A stretch of DNA of 64,000 nt. Source: Odontesthes bonariensis (lineage: Eukaryota; Chordata; Actinopteri; Atheriniformes; Atherinopsidae). The notes under the pieces were generated by a model that saw only the letters and a program-made list of their open reading frames with translations, was not told where the DNA came from and made no database searches. The position numbers were made by a program, and so were the translations under genes. The stretch lies in assembly GCF_027942865.1 (NCBI RefSeq), contig NC_134529.1:26782760-26846759 (forward strand), read 5' to 3'. Of the stretch, positions 55,125-64,000 are shown piece by piece; the stretch's first letter is position 1, and every line of letters begins with the position of its first letter.

Positions 55125-55225
55125 AGCGGCCCTTTGCTGCATGTCTTCCCCCTCTCTCTGCCCCCTGCTTCCTGTCTCTCTCCAACTGTCCTAAAATTAA
55201 AGGCATAAAAAGCCCCCCAAAAAAT
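55125..55225 (+). mobile_element. SINE 3' fragment (same family as 40514-40766)
   Basis: GCGGCCCTTTGCTGCATGTC through CCCCCTGCTTCCTGTCTCTC to AAAGGCATAAAAAGCCCCCC and an A-rich end matches the 3' half of the complete SINE at 40514. The A and B boxes are missing. Confidence 0.8.
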
Positions 55226-57120
55226 AAGATATAAATGTACAAAGAAACATATGAAACATCATGCATATAAAATGCATCACTGTAGAGAAAAACATTATTT
55301 CAATAAAACTTTTTCCAAAATAAAGTTTGTTTTTAAAGCCTTAGGCATTTCTAAACCATTGATGTCGGTGCTGTATTGATATAGTTCTTTAAAATAAAAG
55401 TGTAAAATTTGGTTTGCTGTCAGTCCATTTCCTTTTGTGGATATGAAATGTACCTTAAAAATAAAACAAGTTGTACAAAAAAATTAAATCTTCTTACATT
55501 TGGTAATTTTCAAAGTAAAGAAAAATGTCCTTTTCGTGCAAATGTTCTGAATGTCCAGTTTTCTTTTCAATAAAATGTTGTACATTCAACCAAAACATTT
55601 GACAATAAACAGTGAAAAAATAATTGTGCAATAGATTCATCATACAAGCCACAAAAATCACAAGAGTATTCAATATCAAGTTTAAATCTTTCTAATGTTT
55701 TTTTTACTGGATATATTTTGTGTATAATTTTGAAAGATACTTCCTTGATGCTACTTCTTAGTTCACCACATTTCCGTCACGTCGTACACTAAAGAAATAG
55801 TGAACAGAAGATCTGCACTCCGTAGGCATCATGGAGCTATGAGCAAACAGCGCGTGCTAATGCTACCTAGCTAACAGTAGCTCGCGCTAATGTTCGCAGC
55901 TAAATGTTGCAATTTTCTCACCCACTGAAAACGTGTGGCGAACAACTAATAATAATCCGACTCTACGGAGTCCGAGACGGAGCCCGGCAAGTGCCACCAG
56001 GAAAAAAAGAAAAAAAGGCCCGGAGAAAAACTGTGCGCACGGATTATTCAACTGTTCTCATGGTTTAGCAACCCGTCTGCACGGATTATTAGTGCAAAAC
56101 CGAGAGCATAGTTTAATAATCCACGTGAACGGGTTTCCACCGTTTTTTTCCCCTCTCGTGGTGGCAGTCCCTGGATTCGGTAACATTGTGTCCACCTTCG
56201 CTCTAAAATCTTTTTTACATTCAGCATATTTTCAGGCGGTGCGACGGCCTGTTGAAATGCCGTCATTCTTCTTATCCTTCTTCATTTGCCAAATAATTTT
56301 TTTTTTTTTAATTATGTCACTGGGGTGATGGTTCTGTGAGGGACAGGACAACCTTGCAAAGCATATCTTTGATTTCAGTGAGACTTATTCCTGGTTAAAT
56401 GAACACAACAACAACTATGATAAAATACTGATGACAATAATATAATATTACTTTATTACAGCACAGCTGTCAGTGATTGTAAAAGTCGATAGTGCAAATA
56501 AAAAAGGTTACAGCTGCAAAGCTGATGGTGTCATTGTTTCATGTCAAAGTTATAAAGAGAGATGTCGATTAAAACATGTTAAAATACAGCGCATACTTCA
56601 CATTTGGTGTGTACGCCTTCGCAGTATTTGTACCTGTAAATAAAAGGCGCATAGTTATGAAGTACCGCTGCATTCAAATAGTGACCGGAGAAAAACATTA
56701 GTAAATCTAACTCCATCCACTATTGAATCCTCTATAAGTGAAAAACGTAAAACGAGTGCAGATTTTGAATACGGCAAACATTTCTCTTTTTCCTTCTTCT
56801 TCTTCTTCTTCTTGTAATTTATTGGCGGTTAGCATCCGTAATGTTGCATTATCGCCAACAACGGTACAATTATGTAACTGCGGGTGTGGAGCGTCAACGA
56901 AGGAGTGACAAAATAAAATAAAATAAAGAAAGAAAATAAATAAATAGACAAATGAATAAACAATTCACGAAATAAACTAAAATAAACTAAATCCTTTCAA
57001 AAAGTCCTGTAGTCTTTAAGAAATTAAACACAAATCTCCAAGCTGAGGGCAACATTTCTCTTAATGATGTGTCTGGTATTAAAAAAGGAAGGACAACCAG
57101 TACTCAGCCACTTCCTGTTT
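55226..57120. other. Intergenic; two repeat-like stretches, no gene
   Basis: 55900-56340 is GC-richer, with the word ACGGATTATT at 56039 and 56080 and overlapping open frames; it may be an unidentified DNA element, but no paired ends were found. 56795-56890 has a CTT repeat, then AATTTATTGGCGGTTAGCAT, a common fish repeat. The rest is AT-rich. Confidence 0.35.
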
Positions 57121-57132
57121 ATGTTCCACAAA

Positions 57133-57453
57133 TGACGTCACGTAGATAATATTTGACAAGCTGTTTTGAAACCAAAACAGCGGATAAACTTCAGAAACAA
57201 CAACCCAGTGTTTTACTAAAGACTAGATTAATTTATCCTCCAAACCCAACCACGTATTGGACCACCGGGGAGGGAGGAACACCTTCGGTTTCAAGTTTTA
57301 TACGCGAAGTTGCTCACCGAAGCAAGCTAGCCGGGCTGCTACATTAAGCTAACGTTAAGAGGGTAACGTTTGCTGTGAATTAGCTAGCAAGCGAGGAAGC
57401 AACCGAGGGACTGAACAAAACTTGATAATTTACCATTCCCAGCGTCTGTCAGC
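57133..57453 (+). promoter_or_regulatory. UBE2J1: UBE2J1 upstream region with CRE, and 5'UTR
   Basis: A full CRE, TGACGTCA, followed by CG is at 57133-57140, about 320 bp before the ATG. CpG-containing, GC-richer DNA and several GCTAG words follow up to the start codon. ATF/CREB-type factors bind this site in general; UBE2J1 acts in ER quality control, so an ATF6/CREB-type input would make sense, but that is inference. The transcription start is not visible. Confidence 0.45.
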
Positions 57454-57484
57454 ATGGAAAATAAGTACAACCTTAAGAGTCCAG
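57454..57484 (+). CDS. UBE2J1: UBE2J1 coding exon 1
   Basis: ATG at 57454 and ten codons plus one base, donor gtaagc at 57485. The 5' boundary of the exon (5'UTR) is not defined. Too short to be seen by open-frame scanning. Confidence 0.9.
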
Positions 57485-59000
57485 GTAAGCTGACTTTAGA
57501 ATGTTATCCAGGTGTTCTTTAGTTATCAGCGAATTTCGACAGACCGAACGGAAACCCACCACCTTTTTACATTTCCCTATTAACGTACAATAACTCTTAA
57601 CAGCTTTCTCTTAAATTAATTGAACACGCTCAAAGCCCATTGACACGTTTTCTCAGCGTTTGTCTTCGCTGGCTTCTTTCAGTTGTGAACTTCACCTGGA
57701 TGTACTTTGGTATGTCACTGATATGTAGTCAAAACTGAACATTCAGCCTTAGTCTGTAAAATCTTATCCGCACAGTCTATGGCTGTTGTTGCCATGTTCT
57801 TATATGTTATGAATCAGTTTTTACTGATGCATTCCTGTTTATTTTAGTTGGAGAATTTAGTAAAAACGATTTAATAAGCGGAAGACACATGGGGTACTTG
57901 TAGTACTGATTTGGGATTGTACTTAGAAGTACAGTAGATTGTTGTATTTTTTTTTGGTAACAAACAGAACCTGTCAAAAAATTTAAGGCAGCCACCTATT
58001 TATCCAAACTAGTTACTTGTACTGCATGTGATTTAGGCATTATTAGGACTTATAATATTTTTTCAGTAAGCAGAATCAGAGGACCGGGTTGTTGAGTTTA
58101 TTGTATAAACAGTGGAAAGAACGCTCTCAGGCCTCTTTGTCATTTAAATGGTGATTTTGCAAAGAGTGGAGGATGTGACCTATAGACATGGCTTTGTAAC
58201 ACAAGAGCAGCTGCTGTTAGGAAATCTGTTGGATACCACGATGGTCTGACAGACTATTTGAAATAAGCTGCTCTGTCAAAAAAATTAAATCTAGGAATCC
58301 AAGTAGGGCTAATGTGGTCAAATAAGACAACATTGTTGTAATTTAGGTAAGCACAGGCTCTCAGCAAAGCAGCTGTGGGTGGATTTTTAGACACTTAAAA
58401 AGCTTTTCTTTTTCTAAACAACTCTGTCAAATCCTTATTTTTGGGGTAATGAACTTATTTTGAGTCTGTTTGAAATTTTGTTTATTATGTAATTAACTTT
58501 TTTTTTTAACAAATAAAGTATTTTACAATTGAATTAGTTTTTAAGGATTAAGCCACTGATCGTGGCAAAGAAATTACAATTTAAACACATGAGTGCACTC
58601 TTCTTAATTTTTGTTACATGCTTTTTGTGTTCTCCGTTGTGTAAACAGGCCTGTTTGACAATTTGAGGTTAGAACTTAAAGATGTGGCATGTTCCATCTG
58701 TTTGAATATTCAGATTGTTTGAACATTTTATATTATTGTAGTATGTTAGAATTAGGTTACATAAGACACTAGATTAAGAAACATTGATAGCTTTCTCAAA
58801 GCCTCTTTCACATGCGGTGTTGTCTGGCAATATCAGAGGGTTAGCTTTCCTCAGAGAACTGAAACTAAGAATAAAACCGCTTGTAACTTACTGAACGACT
58901 GAGTTTATGCCACGTATCAACAAGCACTCACCAGTATGTTAGCTTAGTGCTTAGTGTTTGCTCTTCTGGCGAACAGCTCTTGTTCCAGTTAGAAATGGAA

Positions 59001-59033
<33 letters not shown>

Positions 59034-62000
59034 AGTGCGTCCTTGTGCAGGTGCTCGATACCCATACCCATAAATAGAAATAATGTGTTTAAGGCCATTG
59101 CGTTGGAATGTTTGTGCTGTTTTTTTTTTTTTTTTTCCAGTTCCCATAAATTTCGGAACAGATCTCAATAATTTTAGGAAGAGTTTTTGTTTGGTGCTCA
59201 TGTTAAATCACAACTGACAATTGACCATAATCAAGGGAAGAATAATTCATTGTTCATTACTCAAAAGGATACCTGAGAACAAGATTGCAGTAGAACACAA
59301 TCACTCTTAAACCTCTAAGCTGTGAGTGAGCAGGCCCTGCTGCCTGATAAGGAAAAAACTATTCTGCTCTAAAAGTCAAAATAAAAGAAACAAATAATGC
59401 CCGATGCTGAAGTGTATATTATGAGGGTTTAATGAACAACAAGTGCAACAAATAATGATCCAAAAATCTATTTATATTTCAAAGTCTCTTGCAATTAAAT
59501 GTTATGGTGTACAAGCCATATGCTTCCCTTGTACCTCCGGAGGTTTGACTAATACCTGGAGCAGTTCTTACCACCCCGTGAAGTGCTAATGTTTTTTTTA
59601 AAAACTACATTAGAATACTACAGTTTTTACTGGATTTAAAGTACTGTCACATAGAGCAGGAGCAGCTCTCTTTCATACTCCTGTCTTTACCTTTTATACC
59701 TGTTGTGGAAGCAGCGGAACAATTAAAAATGCTCCGACTTGGCAGGAATTTTCTTCCCTTCTTCTCTGCGTTTCCTGTCTTTGATGTTGCTTTGTTATTA
59801 TGCAACATTATCTCCTCTCTCCTCTCTGGACCTGCTATGAATCCTTCCCCGTGGCAGACACTCAAAATGTGCATTACATAAGATGATTAGGCATGCAGAG
59901 ATTATCACCCGTTGCTGTAGGCCAGAGACCTGATTTCTCCAAATTCAACAGAGGCCATGGGGACATTTGCGGAAAAGGGCTTTTCCTTGTCCACTCTGCT
60001 TACTATCAGTTTAAGGAACAGCCAGACATGGACAATGGGAATGGAAGGCAGCCAAGGATGTGAAGCACTGGAACTCATAGTGCATTTCGGCATGCGTACA
60101 GGCAGCAATGTGCTGAGGAAGTTGTGCTGAGATTTGGAATGCCATTTCTTTCCCTCAGCATTCCAGCTCAGCCTTCTATGGAATTACTGCAATGTTCAAA
60201 TCTTCAGTCCAGTAGTGTTTGGTAGTATCAGTGCAGGAAGCAGTGCGTCAGTTATCTCATTTACAGTGTTACACGTTGTAACTCACTTAAGGCATTTTCA
60301 GTCATGAATACCAGAGATGCACATGAGAATGTGCAAACAATTTGATCTGATCTGTTATGCAGTTGCCTTTCACACGAGCACATCTTTAAGGAAGGTCCGC
60401 TCTCTCGCTGGTATTGCTGGGGGGGTGGGGGCTATGGCACATCGTGCAGAAATTATATTGTGGAAATGTCTGTTTTCTTTATAACACGTTGACAACAACA
60501 GACAAGACAAGTACATGTATTTGTACTTTTCTGCAATAGTAGGGAGAAATATTATTTGACATACTCTCATCTTCTCATTTATATATATATATCTTTTTGT
60601 CTCTTTCTCTCAGGCTTCCCCATTTGTTTTAGTAGGAGATCTGCAGCTGCACAGACTGGTGCACAGTTAAGTTTCGTGTCCGTTGCTCAGTTAGTCTAAT
60701 CTTCTATATAGCCACATAGCAGTGAATTCAATTCAATTCATTTTTATTTATATAGCGCCAAATACAACAAATGTCATCTCAAGGCACTTAGATAGTAAGT
60801 CCAATTCAAGCCAATTGGAATTCAATTAATTAATAATAATCATAATTCATAAAATAATCCAATTCGTTCAAATAGAGCCAATTCAAAAACAATTTCCTAG
60901 CTAAGAAAACCAACAGATTGCACTGAAAACTTTTTGTTTTTCGGTCCAATCTCCCGGCCTGAGCGTGCCTGAGGTGACTGTGGAGAGAAAAGACTCCCTT
61001 TTAACAGGAAGAAACCTCTGGCAGAACCAGACTCAGGAAGGGTGGCCATCCGCCTCGACCAGCTGGGGTTTGAGAAGACAGAAAGGGGGGGGGGGGGCCG
61101 CAGCGGCCGCAGCGGCGGCGGCACTGTAACACCATTCAAAGGATATCTGTTGGAACAGGGAAACACGAGTTAATGACCACAATAATGTCACATATACATA
61201 AAGAGAGTAAAGTGAGGAAAGGTGTGACAGATGAGGCCCCCCAGCAGTCTAGGCCTATAGCAGCTTAACTATGGGATGTTTCAGGATCACCTGAGCCATC
61301 CCTATTCAAGGTAAACACAAGAAACTTGTGCTAACGAAAAAATGAATAAATAAATAAATAAATAAATAAAGGACCAGACTCAGTGAGTAATTCCCTATAC
61401 TCCCTATATAGATCTGCTCCTCACACCACAACAACCATCTTTTACAGCCACAAGCTACCTCAGCCTCTCACCAACTGCACACCAGTCACAGCGGGGTGGG
61501 GATGCAAACCCTGGTTTGGGTAGTGGGAGAAATAAAAGAGGTAAGAGAGGCGGGAATGGGATTCAAACCCTGGTTCGGGTAGGGGGTAATGAAAGTATAG
61601 AGGGTGCCAGAGGTGGAGGCAGAACAAGAGACACTAGCAGACACACTATCAGATTCAACAGACCTAACTATAAGCTTTATAAAAAAGGAAATTTTTAAGC
61701 CTAGTCTTAAAAGTGGAAAGGGTGTCTGCTTCCCGGACATTTACTGGCAGCTTATTCCACAATAGAGGGGCCTGATAACTGAAGGCTCTACCTCCCATTC
61801 TACTTTTAGAAACTCTGGGAACCTCAAGTAAACCTGCAGTTTGGGAACGAAGTGCTCTGTTAGGAAAATATCTTACAATGAGATCTTTAAGATGTGATGG
61901 AGCTCGGTCATTAAGAGCTTTATATGTAAGGAGAAAAATCTTAAATTCTATTCTGAATTTAACAGGGAGCCAATGAAGAGAAGCTAAAACTGGAGAAATA

Positions 62001-64000
62001 TGATCTCTCCTGTTAGTTCTCATCAAAACTCTGGCTGCAGCATTTTGGATCAACTGAAGGCTTTTCAGAGAATATGTGGGACAGCCCAATAATAAAGAAT
62101 TACAGTAGTCCAATCTTGAAGTAACAAATGCACGGACTAGTTTTTCTGCATCACTCTGAGACAAGATGTTCCTGATTTTAACAATATTACGAAGATGAAA
62201 GAAGGCAGTCCTAGAAACCTGTTTTATATGCGAGTCAAATGATAAGTTCTGGTCAAAAATAACTCCAAGGTTCCTCACTGTAGGACCAGAAGCCAAGGAA
62301 ATACCATCTAGAGTAACTATATAGCTAGACAATTTCTCCCTGAAACGCTCAGGTCCAAAGATAACGACTTCAGTTTTGTCTGAATTTAGAAGCAGACAGT
62401 TCTGAGTCATCCAGGTCTTTATGTCTTTAAGACATGCTTGTAGTCTGACCAACCTATTGGGTTCATCTGGTTTTATAGATAAGTACAGCTGAGTATCATC
62501 AGCATAGCAATGGAAATTTATGCCATGCTGTCTAATAATGTTACCTAATGGAAGCATGTATAAAGTGAAAAAAATCGGTCCAAGCACAGAACCCTGAGGA
62601 ACTCCATGACTTACTCTGGTGTGTGAGGAAGATTCTTCATTTACAAGAACAAACTGAAATCTATCAGATAAATATGACTTAAACCAGCCTAATGCAGTTC
62701 CTTTAATCCCAATAACATGTTCAAGTCTGTGTAATAAGATACTGTGATCGACCGTATCAAATGCAGCACTGAGATCCAACAGGACAAGCACAGACACAAG
62801 TCCGCTATCAGAGGCTAAGAGGAGATCATTGGTAACTTTCAGCAGTGCAGTTTCTGTGCTATGATGCACTCTGAATCCTGACTGAAACTCTTCAAACAGA
62901 TTATTTCTGTGTAAATGATCACAAAGCTGAGCTGCAACTATTTTTTCAAGAACTTTAGACATAAAAGGGAGATTGGATATAGGTCTATAATGAGCCAACA
63001 CTTCTGAGTCAAGAGTAGGTTTTTTAAGTAAAGGTTTAATTACAGCAACCTTAAAAGTCTGAGGTACATATCCTGTCAACAAAGACAGATTGATCAAATC
63101 CAATATGGAAGTGTCAATTAATGGGAAAACCTCCTTGAACAGTCTGGTTGGGATTGGGTCTAAAACACAAGTTGATGGTTTAGAAGAGACTATTGCTGTC
63201 GTTAGTTCAGAGAGATCAACTGGGCAGAAGCCGTCTAAATATAAATCAGGCTCTAAAGATAGTGAAGAAAAGGATGATGGAATTAACTCTTTAAATTTTG
63301 TCACAGCATTCTCTGATAGACACCTTCCATATGTAAATTTCTTCTCAGAAGCGGTCTAGACGAGTAATGTAAACTAAAAGGTTATCAGTAAATGTTCAGA
63401 TAAGACAGGGTTATGAGGGAACACTGTTAACTGTTCACTCTCAGTGCCATAAGTCAGAACAAGATCAAGGGTGGGATTAAGGCAGTGAGTCGGTGTGAAC
63501 ACTGAGAAAATCCAATAGAGTCTAATACAGAATTAAAGTTCATATTCAGGCTGTCATTTTCAACGTCTACATGAATATTAAAGCCACCCACTACAATTAC
63601 TTTAATGTAGTGTGTTGCCTTTACCAACTATATTGAAGCCCATTTTAAAAGAAAAAAAACAAAATCTTTTCATTAATTCCCATAAATTCCTGTTAATTCC
63701 CATGGAAAGTTTCCAACATTGAAAATTCCTGGAATTTTGCAACCCCATAAGCAGTACATAAGCAGACCCTCTGCATTTTTAAATTAGAACTTTTTACCTT
63801 TAAAAGTACTTTAGTTGAAATGTATGCAAATATTTTGGTGGTAATGTGTACAAGAAATGCTGGTGGAGGGCTATAAAAACACAACTGTGTTCTCATGTGA
63901 ATTTAAACCTTTAACCTTTTGTTCTTTTATGTTTTTGTTTAATTCAAATGGCCAGCGGTAAAGAGGCTGATGAAAGAAGCTGCTGAATTGAGGGATCCTA
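57454..64000 (+). CDS. UBE2J1: UBE2J1, ER ubiquitin-conjugating enzyme, first two exons (partial)
   Basis: UBE2J1 (Ubc6-type E2) is tail-anchored in the ER membrane and passes ubiquitin to substrates of ER-associated degradation. Exon 1 (57454-57484) encodes MENKYNLKSP plus one base and ends in CCAG|gtaagc. Exon 2 begins at 63956 after gccag, completes Ala and continues VKRLMKEAAELRDP to the window edge. This matches the vertebrate UBE2J1 N-terminus (YNLKSPAVKRLMKEAAEL) with the same phase-1 junction. UBE2J2 starts quite differently. Intron 1 is 6471 bp and holds an L2 LINE on the opposite strand. The catalytic Cys and the membrane anchor lie beyond the window. Confidence 0.92.
57485..60724. 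other. UBE2J1 intron 1, proximal part
   Basis: No exon or mobile element recognised except simple repeats: a (CA)n at 59003-59031 and T tracts. Ordinary AT-rich intron. Confidence 0.45.
59003..59031. repeat. (CA)n microsatellite
   Basis: Fourteen uninterrupted CA/AC units in UBE2J1 intron 1. Confidence 0.95.
60725..63605 (-). mobile_element. L2/Maui-type LINE, long 5'-truncated copy
   Basis: The 3' end, at the left, has the ATTCAATTCA-type tail and a conserved 3'UTR block (tatagcgccaaatacaacaaatgtcatctcaaggcac, seen here in pieces) that recurs at 51820-51990 and, inverted, at 45436-45600. The ORF lies at 61664-63304 and reading continues, frameshifted, into the end of the endonuclease region up to about 63605, where the copy stops. 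The 3'UTR contains a G run and GGC repeat (61086-61123) and an AAAT repeat (61344-61370). Confidence 0.9.
61664..63304 (-). CDS. L2 LINE reverse transcriptase, 546-codon open frame
   Basis: An uninterrupted frame from a Met at 63304 to the stop at 61664. RT fingers: STCVLDPIPTRLFKEV, then AHYRPISNLPFMSKVLEKIV. Palm: LLDLSAAFDTVDHSILLHRL (first catalytic Asp), GVPQGSVLGPIFFTLYM, and HCYADDTQLYL with the catalytic YADD (about 62495-62506). Thumb and C-terminal part: SRLDYCNSLL, LQLIQNAAARVL, HWLPVKFRIEFK and WNKLPVNVREA. The N-terminal endonuclease is missing because the copy is truncated, so it cannot retrotranspose alone. An intact RT frame of this length means the copy is young. Confidence 0.9.
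   Translation of the reverse strand: MTKFKELIPSSFSSLSLEPDLYLDGFCPVDLSELTTAIVSSKPSTCVLDPIPTRLFKEVFPLIDTSILDLINLSLLTGYVPQTFKVAVIKPLLKKPTLDSEVLAHYRPISNLPFMSKVLEKIVAAQLCDHLHRNNLFEEFQSGFRVHHSTETALLKVTNDLLLASDSGLVSVLVLLDLSAAFDTVDHSILLHRLEHVIGIKGTALGWFKSYLSDRFQFVLVNEESSSHTRVSHGVPQGSVLGPIFFTLYMLPLGNIIRQHGINFHCYADDTQLYLSIKPDEPNRLVRLQACLKDIKTWMTQNCLLLNSDKTEVVIFGPERFREKLSSYIVTLDGISLASGPTVRNLGVIFDQNLSFDSHIKQVSRTAFFHLRNIVKIRNILSQSDAEKLVRAFVTSRLDYCNSLLLGCPTYSLKSLQLIQNAAARVLMRTNRRDHISPVLASLHWLPVKFRIEFKIFLLTYKALNDRAPSHLKDLIVRYFPNRALRSQTAGLLEVPRVSKSRMGGRAFSYQAPLLWNKLPVNVREADTLSTFKTRLKNFLFYKAYS
63956..64000 (+). CDS. UBE2J1: UBE2J1 coding exon 2, truncated by window end
   Basis: Acceptor ag at 63954-63955; the first two bases complete the Ala codon split with exon 1. 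It encodes the first helix of the E2 fold, VKRLMKEAAELRDP, and is cut off at 64000. Confidence 0.92.

Overview
The window is vertebrate genomic DNA, most likely from a ray-finned (probably percomorph) fish. The evidence is long GT-AG introns, two genes with clear vertebrate orthologues, and a dense, nested set of teleost-type repeats: L2/Maui and Rex1-like LINEs, an L1-like LINE, tRNA-derived SINEs, hAT, Tc1, pogo, ISL2EU-like and TTAA-target (piggyBac-like) DNA elements, and a DIRS-like retroelement. Species cannot be named from the sequence alone.

Genes. (1) LBR, lamin B receptor, on the + strand. A candidate promoter and non-coding exon 1 lie at about 130-403. Thirteen coding exons run from 10314 to 41385, and a 3'UTR ends near 42955. 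The inferred 611-residue protein has a Tudor domain, an RS-rich linker and the multi-pass sterol C14-reductase domain. All exon phases join without a break. (2) UBE2J1, the ER-anchored ubiquitin-conjugating enzyme, on the + strand. Exon 1 is at 57454-57484 and exon 2 starts at 63956 and runs off the window. A full TGACGTCA (CRE) lies upstream of each gene.

Layout. 1-10303: promoter and intron 1 of LBR, filled with a Rex1-like LINE that carries TTAA elements and a hAT element. 10304-41385: LBR coding exons; the introns carry most of the mobile DNA. 41386-42955: 3'UTR. 42956-57120: intergenic, with a TTAA element, a mosaic L2 copy broken by a DIRS-like element and a hAT MITE, and SINEs. 57121-64000: UBE2J1 promoter, exon 1, intron 1 (with a long L2 LINE on the minus strand) and the start of exon 2.

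The most unusual object is at 14660-16037 in LBR intron 3. It is a hAT-type element (TAGGGGTGGGCGAT termini, 8-bp target duplication with one mismatch) whose cargo is a sense-strand piece of 18S ribosomal RNA gene. The rDNA has been rearranged: it has a foldback inverted duplication, a short internal deletion, and an 18S variable-region segment expanded into exactly 20 copies of a 22-bp unit. The element sits inside the transposase gene of an otherwise nearly clean Tc1 transposon. Two other hAT copies in the window share its termini and encode BED-finger transposase pieces, so they are candidate relatives of the enzyme that moved it.
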